64,000 bases of DNA from Calonectria ilicicola (Eukaryota > Ascomycota > Sordariomycetes > Hypocreales > Nectriaceae). This document shows, piece after piece, positions 32,919-44,074 of this stretch. Position 1 is the stretch's first letter. Every line of letters begins with the position of its first letter. The notes below the pieces were generated by a model. The model worked only from the letters and a program-made list of their open reading frames with translations, was not told the DNA's origin and did not search any database. A program made the position numbers and the translations under genes. Location of the stretch: assembly GCA_020809705.1 (NCBI GenBank), contig CP085829.1, forward strand, positions 5,084,001 to 5,148,000, read 5' to 3'.

Positions 32919-33352
32919 GTCGGATCTTGGCCAAGAAAGGGGCGGTGAATTGGAGAGATTGATGATGGAAACGGGGTGAGAAACGGCATGACGGTAGCGG
33001 TACACATACCTTAAAGCCCGGCTGATTCAGATTAGCTTGGCTGGTTGTCCTCGGCGCTGGTGATGTCAAGCTCGGTTTGTCACGGCCTCAGCGGGGTGTG
33101 GCGGCAATCATCGCTTCGGTCGCAAGCTGCAGCCACTCTACGCCCCGATAAGATTGTTGCCCAGCCGACTGCCGTTTTCCGCCAAGGCCCGCCAAGAGGC
33201 GCCCAAAGAGGCAATACGAAGCAAAAAATGGGTAGGGGAGTCGTCATCTTAATCGACGTGGCACATTGGCTTTTTGTATTTGACGGCTCGATGCATTCCG
33301 ATGTTGAGACCTTGATCTAGCCACACGGCCGCAGCAAACCCAGTACAACACA
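32919..33352. promoter_or_regulatory. Divergent promoter between E1 beta and the GH5 glucanase
   Basis: 434 nt separate the two start codons, so both promoters and leaders lie here. An ATTGG (reverse CCAAT) occurs at 33265-33269. No other site can be assigned with confidence. Confidence 0.5.
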
Positions 33353-35519
33353 ATGGCCCCGCGGGAATCGTCGCACGGCCACAAACACCGGGACCGAGAT
33401 CGAGATCGAGATCGAGAACGACACCGAAATGGCCAATCATCGAGGAAGAACGGGCACAAAAAACAATCGTCGAGGTCCCGGCGACCGGTTTCTGGTTCAG
33501 AAGAGGGCAGAGCTGAGGGAAGCTCCAAAACACTATCAGCGGGGGCTCTGGCGGATTTGAACAAGGCCAATGAGCGAGACAGGCGGCGAAAGGAAAGAGC
33601 AGCGAGAGTCGGAGACAAGTCGAGGCGAGATGAGCGCTCGGAGCGCGTAGAACGAGCAGAGCGAAGACGGAAAGCCAGCCGAGCTGATTATGGAGATAAC
33701 GAGGAGTCGAGACCGTTGCGAAACAAAAAGGGCGACAAGAAGCGGAGAGTCGTCAGCGGCGCTCTGATGGAAGAAGGACACGCCTCTGGCATCAGAGGTG
33801 GGAAGAATCGATGGAGCGACGACAGCCTAAACGAAAAGGATTATTACCACGAGCGAAAGCCGAAAAAGAGCAAGAAGAAGCTCTGTAAGTCAGGCAGTGT
33901 TGGCGAGCACAACAATCGGCTAACAAGGTACGCTAGGGATCATCATCGGTGTCATCGCCGTCCTCTTAATCATCATCATTGTCGTCGCTGTCGTTGTCAG
34001 CAACAAGAACAAGAACAAGAGCTCAGATGAATCAACCTCGACCTCATCGGAACTGGGTGGACAGAAGCATAGTGATATTCCCGCCAAGTGGCAAAACACG
34101 TACCTCGACCCTTGGACTTGGAAAACAACAACCGACTTCAATGTCACATTTACCGACGAGATGGTTGGCGATCTCCCCATCATGGGTCTTTATTCGGACT
34201 GGGACGACTCGACGCAGGCCAACGACAATGTGGCGGCACTCAACAAGGACTGGGGCTCCTACGCAAAGACGCCGGCTCGAGGAGTATGTATTGGAGGATG
34301 GCTGTACCTGGAACCGTTCATCACACCGTCCTTATTCAACTACGATACAGATCTAGGCATCGTCGATGAGTATACACTGATGCAGCACCTTGGATCCGAT
34401 GCCTCTGACGTCCTGGAAGACCACTACGCCAATTTCATCACCGAGGACGACTTCAAGAACATTGCCGCAGCCGGACTGGACCATGTCAGAATCGGCTTTT
34501 CCTACTGGGCTGTACAGACATACGACTCGGACCCTTATCTATTCCGAACTTCCTGGCGATACTTGCTGAGGGGCATCGAGTGGGCGCGTAAATATGGCCT
34601 CCGAGTCAATCTGGATCTCCACGGCATTCCGGGCAGTCAAAACGGCTGGAACCATAGCGGCCGTTGGGGAGCCATCGGCTGGTTCAACGGCACAGACGGC
34701 ACCACCAACGCCAACCGCTCCATAGAGATCCACAACCGCATGACCAAGTTCTTTGCACAGGATCGGTACAAAAATGTTATTTCGCATTACGGCGTAGCCA
34801 ATGAGCCACGAATGACGTTTCTGTCAACCACCGACGTCATCAGCTGGACTGAGGAAGTATATGCCCTGGCGCGCAAAAATGGTATGAATGCGCTCGTCGT
34901 CTTTGGCGACGGTTTCATGGGTCTCGATAACTGGCAGGGCAAGATGACTGGATACGACGACATGGTGCTCGACGTACATCAGTATGTCGTCTTCAACGAG
35001 AATCAGATCGACTACACACATGAGGAGAAGATCAAGTACGCGTGTGACGGCTGGACCGAACAGGCTGAGCGAAGTATGAACACAAGCACAGGCTACGGTC
35101 CAACCATGTTTGCCGAGTGGTCACAGGCCGACACAGACTGCGCAAAATTCTTAACTGGCGTGGGCTGGGGAAACCGGTGGGAGGGCACCTACGACACGGG
35201 CAACTCAAGCACTTCCATCCTGACGCCGCGGTGCCCGGCCAAGAACTCGACGTGCTCTTGCGATGGGGCCAACGCAGCCTCGAGCGAGTGGAGCAGCGAC
35301 TACAAAAAGTTCCTCAAGATGTTCGCCGAGGCCCAGATGTACAGCTTTGAGAAGGGCTGGGGCTGGTGGTACTGGACCTGGAAGACTGAGTCAGCCTATC
35401 AGTGGAGCTACCAGTACGGCCTCAAGGCCGGCGTGTTGCCAGACAAGGCATATAGCCGCGACTTTAGCTGCAACGACTCTGATATTCCAGACTTTTCCGG
35501 TCTTTCAGAGACTTACTAA
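33353..35519 (+). CDS. exgD: Membrane-anchored glucan 1,3-beta-glucosidase D-like GH5 enzyme
   Basis: A probable exo-beta-1,3-glucanase acting on cell-wall glucan. Modelled exons are 33353-33884 and 33937-35519, giving 704 aa. The N-terminal 177 residues are an extremely basic, Arg/Lys-rich cytosolic domain with an RDRDRD array. The 52-nt intron sits at the border of a single transmembrane helix (about residues 178-199), making a type II membrane protein. The extracellular GH5 domain follows, with RGVCIGGWLYLEPFITPSLF, HVRIGFSYWAV and LRVNLDLHGIPGSQNGWNHS. The general acid Glu in VANEP is near residue 467 and the nucleophile Glu in FAEWS near 571. Several N-glycosylation sequons are present. 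The layout matches Aspergillus ExgD. Confidence 0.92.
33391..33425 (+). repeat. GAGATC/GACCGA coding repeat
   Basis: Tandem hexamers of CGAGAT type encode alternating Arg-Asp in the cytosolic domain of the GH5 enzyme. It may vary in length between strains. Confidence 0.6.
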
Positions 35520-36249
35520 CTAGAGAACGATTGGATACTCAGAAGATGCGATGAAGTGGTATACCGGTGGTGAGTCCCAACTGGTATAGGGTTGTGATAT
35601 CCTGGTTTTTTTTTTTACTGCATTACCCCCGGCGTTTTTTTGCGGTCTATAATGTTGAGATTCCAGGAGCGATCTTAGAGGAACAGGTGTATGAGTTGCT
35701 TATTCGTTTGTTTTTGGCTCTATGTTGTTTGATATCACCTTTGTATGATTGACCAATTTGGCCAGTCAATATTGTATACGACTGAGATGGATAACGCCAG
35801 CTTTGCGGTTGCTTGTTTATTAGATAGAAACGAGAGATAGCGTACGTATACGTGTGAATGTTTATATATGATCAGAATATATTTGACTACGATGTGCTGT
35901 TGGTTCTAATTCGCCGTCGTGATGAATATATTGACTGTGTTCAAACCTAGCCAAAGTAAGCACCACAACACTGCTTATTTTTATCCTAGGCCCTTTAGAC
36001 ATTAAATAAACTTAGCAATTATTCGTTTATTTATTTGTTTGCATTAGGGTATATAAGGGTGCTAGTCTCGGCGTCTTCTGCTTTTTGTCCCCGCCCCCCT
36101 GCGTTGTTATTTCCCAATAGTTCGCTGTCCGGAGCAAGGACACGCCATGTCACGTGCCTATGTATAGAAACTCTGTCAAGACCAATGCCATAACTCACCT
36201 CAGAATCTTTCATCTAACTAATCATACGTATTATTGCCATAAGGACGAA
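35520..36249. other. Intergenic, AT-rich
   Basis: The 3' flank of the glucanase gene and the upstream region of the next orphan gene. T-run at 35607-35616. No gene seen. Confidence 0.6.
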
Positions 36250-37358
36250 ATGGCGACTGAGTCTCGGGAGAGCGGTGCTGCGCCAGGTTCAACAGAAACG
36301 CTTCGGAAAGTACGGCAGTGTCCTAGCGACAACCCCCAGACTCAAATGTCGGTGTCGCTTCCATTGAACCCGTCAAGTCTCACCGCAACTGAGCGCAACT
36401 CCGCTCCTCGTTCAATTGCCGACCTTCTTCTTGAGAACAGCCGGCAACGGTTGTTTGTCCATCCGCTTCTGTGGACTTCCCAGCACCCCCAGATACTGCA
36501 GTGCCACTTTGTCGGTCAAGAAGTTTGTGAAGTGGCGACTGATGGGTGCCAACAACCAGAGATACTCAAGATCAAAACAAAAAAAGCCAAAAATGCAGTG
36601 AGGGACTTGCGCTACGGTGCTTGCAATAAAAGGCTCACCAGATATGCCATTGACAGCTTGATTTCCTCATTCTTTTCTTGTCCCAAGCAGGATTCGCTCA
36701 CCTTCTACTACCAATACACCACAAAACAGTGGATCAAGGTCCACAACGTGTTCCTCGGTCCCTATATATCCCTGGCGTATCTGAATCTCGATGATTTGGA
36801 ACACTGGCGGCGTGGCTATGTGAGAGAAAAGTACCAGCGCGCGCTCGAGACACACAAATGGATAGAAAATGGACCTGTACTCAGGACCATGCGAGCCCAG
36901 CAGCGTTTGCTTGAGCCAGAAAACCGAGACGAGGACCCATATATCCTTGCAGTTCTCTTGGCATTAGCTCAAAGACGGCAAATGGGTGATAGTCTGGACA
37001 GAACTGCCTGGCGTGATGAGGCCTCCACGGACTTGGGGTCACTGTCGCTAGTAGATGGAGTCGCCAATGGTACCACACCTAGCAAAGAAGAGTCTTTCAA
37101 GGTATGTCACTACAGAGTACCACCCAATTTTACAAAACCTAACGCATTTAGGTGGGTGTGTTAACCACGCGACTCAATGACGCGAAAGGCTTTCTTCGAC
37201 TGTATACTTGCCGGGTGCCGGCAGCCTTTCTTAGTCGATTCGACATGCCAAAAAGTAAATATGAAACTGCGCCACTGGAAATATCTTATTCCACCATCCA
37301 GCTCTCACCATCTTCGGTAGCTTTGGAGCAACTAACCGCTGTTCTTCTATCACCATGA
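36250..37358 (+). CDS. Orphan fungal protein, unknown function
   Basis: Modelled exons are 36250-37101 and 37152-37358, giving 352 aa. The 50-nt intron has GTATGT, a CTAAC branch and TTTAG, and splicing joins two protein-like frames. The first 60 residues are Ser/Thr-rich and probably disordered. The rest looks globular, with YLNLDDLEHWRRGYVREKYQ, the helix DPYILAVLLALAQRRQM and a C-terminal beta-rich part (GFLRLYTCRVPAAFLSRFD, then ISYSTIQLSP). It resembles an uncharacterised fungal family whose members share the LALAQRR-like helix and the FL-LYTARIP-type strand. That is from memory and no function is known to me. The frame is open upstream to 36154, but the part before 36250 looks non-coding. 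Confidence 0.7.
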
Positions 37359-38732
37359 TGTAACCATCTTTCAATGTCTGGGCAATTGTATTAAATTAGA
37401 ATGAGATTAGAAGGGATAAAACTATACTTGCAATACTTGTATCTAAGATAGAATATATTGGGTCTATTATCTGTGGCATAATGCTAGCCTTGCCGTTATC
37501 TTTTACCGGCCCAGGGATCATGATTGCCGAAACTCAAAATACGAAACTATCAGTACTCCGCACGCAAGCTTGTTTTGGAAATGCTATCCTGTTTTTATTT
37601 TATTTTATTTTTTTTACTTTCTTTTTTTTTTTGGTTCACCTCATAAAGGATTTCGGGTATTTTTTCGAAGTGAGATCCCAAAGTCAACGTCGGGCGCTAG
37701 TGCCCGCTGACAACATCCTTAGTGATCCTGCGCTCTAACGATCCCGCGGGAACATGGGGCCGGATGACATCAGTGCGTCGCATCAATGGCGCAAGCCTAA
37801 CCGGAGACGAAGGAAGTAAAGAAAAAGGCAAAATAATGATCCAGCCACTTGGGTTCGTCCTAAGCTTTATCGGTGAAAAGATGCTGCTTGCCGCGCCCCT
37901 CCATTTCGCTTGAAATCGGTGGCTCGGAGCGCCGACGCCTTGCATTTTCTGTTGACATCTTGGCGCTGCATAGTTAGGTCATGTCGCGGCTGTAAAGCTC
38001 GAATGTACGAGGAGAAGGGTCAAAGGGCAGTCCAAGGGCACCTTTTATGTGGATGACAAACAGGTCGCCGTTGAATAAGCCGTTGTGAGCGACAGGTCCG
38101 AGCAACTAAATCCCGTTAGGCCTGCAGGTGGACAAACATGTTCTGCCACCGCTAGACTAGCCGCGTGGGCAATTGCGCTTTAATCCCGAGGCAGCTCCGT
38201 TACGGTGTTTGTGTGCGCGCGAGTAGCGAGCAGCCACCGGCATCACGGCGCCTTCTTCTCCGCCCAATATCCGACCACACGGTCGTGAGGGCATGCTATA
38301 GGCTGTCGACGGGATCCATGGGCTCCACCAACGCCAGATGGAGATGGATAGCGATGGGCTCGAGTATCAATGAGTAATGTAACCCCGATTATCGACTCCA
38401 AATGCTCCACGGAGTTTGAGGAGTCGGGGGCCCTCCCCACGACTCCTCTTGACCCCAATTGTCTCTGTCGACATCAGGCTGGCCCATCACGAGATTGTAT
38501 ATTTGACGTCTGCATCCCGCAGCTGCTTGAGATTCGAATTGCCCCATCCGATCACCTTCGTCGACCCTTATTCAAACCCCAGTCCCCGTTTAATTCCCTT
38601 GGGCCCGCCTGTCTTAATTAACCAACAGCCCACCCCTACTTGGAGGCGGAATTGGAGCAGACACTGAGGGAGAGAGAAAAAAAAACACGGAGAGAGAAAA
38701 AAGGGAAACCCCAACCGCAACAACAGCAAACC
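37359..38732. other. Intergenic, no supported gene
   Basis: AT-rich at the left with T-runs at 37588-37633, then GC-rich promoter DNA of the MFS gene. Frames present have no recognised features. Confidence 0.6.
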
Positions 38733-41433
38733 ATGGATCGAGATCCCGAAAAGGCCTCGTCACATTCGGGTGACACTGGCGACGACGCAACAACAATCTT
38801 TGCACCCATTCAGTCAGGCACACGGCGAAACTCGATAACTCGAAATTCCATCTCAGAAAGCTTGAGCCGAACTCGCTCGCAGAATGGCTACAGCTGTGAC
38901 GACGCTAAAAACAGCTCAGACGACACGGCTCGTGTCGCAGCCCCCGAAAAAGACCCTTTCGAGGTTGGCTGGGACAATGGCGACGAAGACCCCCTTAGCC
39001 CGCGTAGCTTCAGCAACTTTAAGAAATGGATCATTGTTACTATTGTTTCCATGGCCAGCTTCTGCGTGTAAGTTTTTTTTTTCTGTTGTTGTTGCTTTCG
39101 TCCGTTGCTGTGTGGTTTCCTTATCGTGTCTTGGCAAACTTGCGCCGTGTGTGCTACGCTGCAGATCGTCCCGATGATCAGGGTCCAAGACAGCCTCATC
39201 TCAGACATGACAGCCGCTAACAGCCGTTGATGAAACCAATAGAACGAGCGCTAGTTCCGTATATGCGTCAACATACAAGGCCATGGAGGCCGATTTTGGC
39301 AACTCGAGAATTGTCTCAACCGTGGGCCTCTCGTTATTTGTTTTGGGTATTAGCTTAGGACCCATGTTGTTGAGCCCACTCAGTGAGTTTTATGGCCGCC
39401 GACCAATTTACCTGGTGTCTTGGTCCTTTTATGTCATTTGGATCATTCCGCAAGCCGTTTCTAAGAATATCGAGACCATGCTCATCACCAGGTTTCTCGA
39501 CGGCTTCTCCGGTAGCGCATTCTTGGCTGTGTCGGGTGGTACCGTAGGAGACCTGTTCGCTCGTCATGAGCTCCAGGCACCCATGCTCATGTTCTCCATG
39601 GCCCCCTTTACTGGCCCCTCGATTGGGCCTGTTATTGGTGGTTTCATAAACTACAACACTAATTGGCGATGGACGTATTATGTCTTGCTCATTTGGTCGT
39701 TTGCCATTTGGCTGGGCATTGTCTTCTTGGTACCCGAAACCTATCGTAAGTCATTAGTTTCCAAAGCCACATCATCAAACAGAGACAGATTGCTAACATG
39801 TATTTTCCAGATCCTATCTTGCTTAGGGACAAGGCGAGGGAGCTGCGCAAGACCACTGATGATGATCGATGGAAGGCGCCTGTTGAAAAAGTTCAAAAGT
39901 CGGTCCTCAGTGCGGTTGGCCATTCACTTCTCCGACCCTTCCAGTTGCTCATCTTTGAGCCCATGTGCCTTAACCTGTGCATCTTTGCAGCAATTCTTCT
40001 TGGTATTTTGTATCTCTTCTTCGGCGCCTTCCCTCTCGTCTTCCAAAACGTATATGGGTTCAACTTGTGGCAGAGTGGTCTTACCTTCTTAGGTATCCTC
40101 GCCGGCATGAGCGTTGCAGCGGTATTGGACCCTGTCTTCCAGCGTATTCGCATTCGTCTCACTGCCAGACTGAGTGCCGAGACGGGTATCGAGGGGGCCA
40201 GCGAACCTGAGTTTCGCCTCCCGCCAGCCATTGTAGGAGCCGTCCTTAGCCCCATCGGCATCTTCATTTTTGGATGGACATGTTACCCTTCGGTACACTG
40301 GATCGTCCCTATCATCGGATCTGCCTTCTTCGGAGCTGGGTAAGTAATGCTTGTTGATATGCACCTACACGCGAGCGTCACATCGAGAGGGCGGCGAGCC
40401 TTATTCCCTCCAATCAGGCCGTTCAGTTCTAGACCAGGAGGCCCAAAATCCAAGACTATGAGATCCCCTGGAGTTGACCGAGGCGGTTGCACAAGGCGTT
40501 GTAACACCAACTCTGTTGCCATTGATGCGCGATTGGTTCAAAGCTCTTTTGTTCTAACCGCCTCTTTGAGACCTAGTTAGCCTCTAGTCACAACTTGGCC
40601 AAGGTCGCAACATCTTGATGGCTTCCCTTGATCTCGTATTCCCCCTCTGCAAGTGTCTGTCCGTCTGTGGCTAACCGCCATGTTTCTCAACAGAATCATC
40701 CTCGTCTTTACCGGTATTTTTACGTTTCTTGTGAGTTTCCCCCTCTCCCCAGTCGCACTTGTATGCAGACATGTCGTCATTGTCACCCACCCTCGCCTCG
40801 TGTGCGCAACCCAGATGGCTGGAAAACGCATTTGCAGGGGAGTACAGGCAGACGCCCATGTCAAGTGAGAGTCAGTGCTGACTGAGGCTGTCAATAGGTG
40901 GATGCGTATCCGCAGTACGCCGCGAGCGCCCTGGCCGCCAATGCATTCGTGCGCTGTTCATTTGCAGGTGAGTTGAGATTTTCTTGCCCCGTCTCCCCTT
41001 TCCCATACCTTAGCCTGCACTGTTTTTTTGCTTCACACATACATTCGAAGTTCCCAGGGGTCTCACCGCCGTAGGTTTCCGTCTCCTTTGAACCGGTCAG
41101 CGGGCTCGCCTTTGCGCCCTAGGGAGACCATGGGGCTGAATGGGTGTGTATGTGTGTGTTGGGGGTATCGAATCCATCGAGTTGTACCAGTGTAGAAACA
41201 CACACATACAAGGGCACATATCTTACCAACTTCGAAAGGGAGAGACAACAGAGCTAACCGCGCGTTCCACAGCTGCATTCCCCCTGTTTGGTACTCAGAT
41301 GTACAACAAGCTGAACTACCACTGGGCGTCATCACTGCTGGCCTTTCTGACATTGGTCATGATGCCCTTCCCGTACATCTTTTTCCGGTACGGCAAGAAA
41401 ATCAGAGCCAAGAGTCGATATGCGAAGTCTTAG
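38733..41433 (+). CDS. MFS transporter, DHA1 type (polyamine/multidrug exporter-like)
   Basis: A proton-coupled efflux transporter of the plasma membrane in the DHA1 family, which includes the yeast Tpo and Candida Flu1 proteins. Six exons were modelled: 38733-39067, 39243-39745, 39811-40339, 40694-40730, 40898-40967 and 41273-41433, giving 544 aa with all phases consistent. A Ser-rich cytosolic N-terminus (about 95 residues) ends in DPLSPRSFSNFKKW before TM1. The loop 2-3 signature LSEFYGRRPIYL is present, as are RFLDGFSGSAFLAVSGG and the motif C-like MFSMAPFTGPSIGPVIGGFI. The end is the usual FFRYGKKIRAKSRYAKS. Introns 3 (354 nt) and 5 (305 nt) are unusually long. Exon 4 is only 37 nt. Substrate cannot be predicted. 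Confidence 0.88.
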
Positions 41434-43804
41434 AAAAAACAAAAAGGTGGCGTTGGTGTGTGTGTGTGTGTGAGCCGGATCCGACTTTCGGCAGATGACA
41501 TTTCCTCGGCTCCAGTGGGCACGGCCCGACGACGGTGTATTTTCCGCCCAACGACATCTCTTCTCCGACAAAAAGACCATCATTCCCGTCAAAGTTGTCG
41601 ACACGCCCGCCACACCTTTGTTCTATCTGTGCTAGGTAGACAGGAGGTTGAAAATGATCGGGCGCCCCGCAGCCCCGGATCAGGCACCACCGGCCGGACT
41701 GCGTGGGGAACGGCAGACAAGTGGGCGTGTGTCTGGCTGACGACACACACACCAACTGCATAGCGATACATAGAGGCTACTTAGCAGGTTGGCGACATTA
41801 ATGCATCCTCCACAGGTCCTCGAATAAGACACCGGGCGTGGGTAGCACAGGGAAAAAGCCGACTAGCAAGCAGGACAAGCAGCGGCGTGGGGTCAAATAT
41901 TGGGCGTTTCTCTAGCTGTTGGGTTTTGATATCCATTTCTTTCCTAAAATTATATCCATAGCGGGTCATTTCAACTTACATACAGCAACATACATGGAGC
42001 GGAAAAAAAGTATACGAGGCGTCAGCCAGACTAGGCAGTCAGCTGCACTTTGCAGAGTCTCATCAAGATTGGACTAGGAGTAATGCGGGTAATAGATTAG
42101 TTGCAGCCTCGAAAAAAGCACTTTTTGTTGAGATGTCGTTTTTTTACTTTGCTCTTCAGGTAAACAGATGCAACTACGGGCGCGGGAGATCCGCAGTAAC
42201 CAGTCAACCACCATGTGGGGGGGGGGGGGTTTCGATAAGTGACGAGTAATGTTAATATGATCCTCACCCAGGGGCATTGCCCATCAGCATCGGCATCGAT
42301 GGCCGGATGCGAGTGATTCGCTTCCGGGGCCCCAGAGCGCTGCAAGCCCGAGGCGGGGTGTGTAAATGCCGTCCAGCAAAGTTGGCAGTGTATCATTCGG
42401 ACTGAAGGGAGTTTGCCAAGTCATCAACTTTGTTTTTGTTTTTTCTTCTTTCATCTGCCCCCAAGACCAAGATCTCGCGTATCATGTATGTATGTAACCC
42501 GCCCGGCTGGCCCGGGGTGGATGAGTGTGTGCGCCACCTCGACACAGCGCAGCTTCCCAGACCGCCACCAAATCTAGCTTGGGCCATCTGCACGACGGAA
42601 ATCCGGGGTGATGGAGGGGTGGATTGAAGGATGGAAGGCGAAATACAGTAAAGCCGAGGATGGCGACGGTGGTCCTGCAACTAAAAAGCCTCCTTGATGG
42701 CAAAAGAAAACATGGGACCCAGCTATGTCATGTTGGGGGCCCAAGAGTGACATGGACTAGGCATTGAAGGATTTGTAAAGTGTGGTGACGCCACGCATAG
42801 TGCCCATCCGGTTTGAAATGAAGGAAAACAAAAATGTGCCGAACCAGTAGCAGACAGATACGTATGCGCCCGAAGCAAAAGAGCCTTTGGGGGGATATGT
42901 GCCCAATTTCGGTGAGAAAACAGTTCACGGTTTCACAACGCGGGGGGGCGATATGCAGACATGCAAAATGCCAACGAACAACAACCCAACGCTGGGCGCG
43001 CCACGATTCAACAGCGGCAAGGATTCCATGACTTGCGAAGAAGAGAGAGAGAGAACTGCATATTATTGGCCCCTCCGCGTTGCAGCCGCAATCCATCAAT
43101 CGATCAGATTGAGTTGGGAACCTCAAGATGAAGGATTCACGGACCAGGGTGCACTTGATGAGTAAATGAGATTAAGCGGATCGTAAATCGAGATACGACC
43201 CAGCAGCTGAAGCGATTCGCAACTAGAACCAAAAGCGGATTGGACTGGTCTCCATCTTGTTTCGTCTCAAGAAGCAAAGACAATCGCCGATTACGAACTG
43301 ACTGAATGGAGTATTCTGTCTTGGGGTTGTCATTGAATTGATGCGGCCGACTAGGGGACGTGGATAGGTGTTCAGGGACGGCCCCATCGTCCAAAAACGA
43401 ACCAACCACATGTTGGGTGGGAAAACTACTGTTCGAGTTGACAAGGGTTCAATGAGCCTCTTGGGAAACGCCAACTGCGCAGCCCAACCGCCCCTCCAAG
43501 GGTCCCCCATGAGCCAAGCAAGGCCAAGCGTCGACGACAGGATGGAGAAGATGCACGACGCAAGACGCCATGGCCGCCATGGGGCCCTCGGCTATCGCAT
43601 CCTGCAACTGCAACTGCTGAACAGGTCTCGTCCCCATCCAACTTGGGGTTCATTCGATGTGAAGCCCCCTCCTTGCGATCACCGCCAACTTATCGCGCCG
43701 TGCGCCAGAGTCTGGATGCATCGCAAGCTCAATTGGCAAGCCGGTCGTGGTCCCGGAGAGAGCGGTCACCACGACGTGGGAGCCAAGGCTGAATCGCCCG
43801 CCCA
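41434..43804. other. Intergenic, no supported gene
   Basis: The first part is the 3' flank of the MFS gene, with a TG repeat (41454-41471). A 13-base G run lies at 42217-42229. Frames overlap on both strands without recognised features. Confidence 0.6.
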
Positions 43805-43807
43805 ATG

Positions 43808-44074
43808 ATGAAGTTTACCGCGCTGGCCATGGGATCCATGATTATTTTCGCTCTCACTACCGCCGGCTCTCATGCAGGTTACAGCCGCAGAGCCACCCCC
43901 GATGGCGACCGGAACGTGCAAGACAAAATAGTATACTTTCATGTCCAGCTCATGAAAAAAGAAAAGACAAACCACCCTGATAGCACCGAAAGACCCAAAG
44001 GTAACGACGAAACGTGGAAGCGTCGTAGGAGAGAAAAAACAACCGCGGGGCTTCGCGCTAGTCAGGGATCGTGA
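43808..44074 (+). CDS. Possible small secreted protein
   Basis: An 88-aa frame beginning MKFTALAMGSMIIFALTTAG has a signal-peptide-like start with a Lys, a hydrophobic core and a small-residue region (SHAG), followed by a possible Kex2-type SRR site. The remainder is charged and rich in Lys/Arg without cysteines, so it does not look like a typical effector. The end may be read-through of an intron. An ATG at 43805 directly precedes it. There is no homology I recognise and no neighbour support. This is the only hint of a gene between 41.4 and 48.2 kb. Confidence 0.25.
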   Translation: MKFTALAMGSMIIFALTTAGSHAGYSRRATPDGDRNVQDKIVYFHVQLMKKEKTNHPDSTERPKGNDETWKRRRREKTTAGLRASQGS

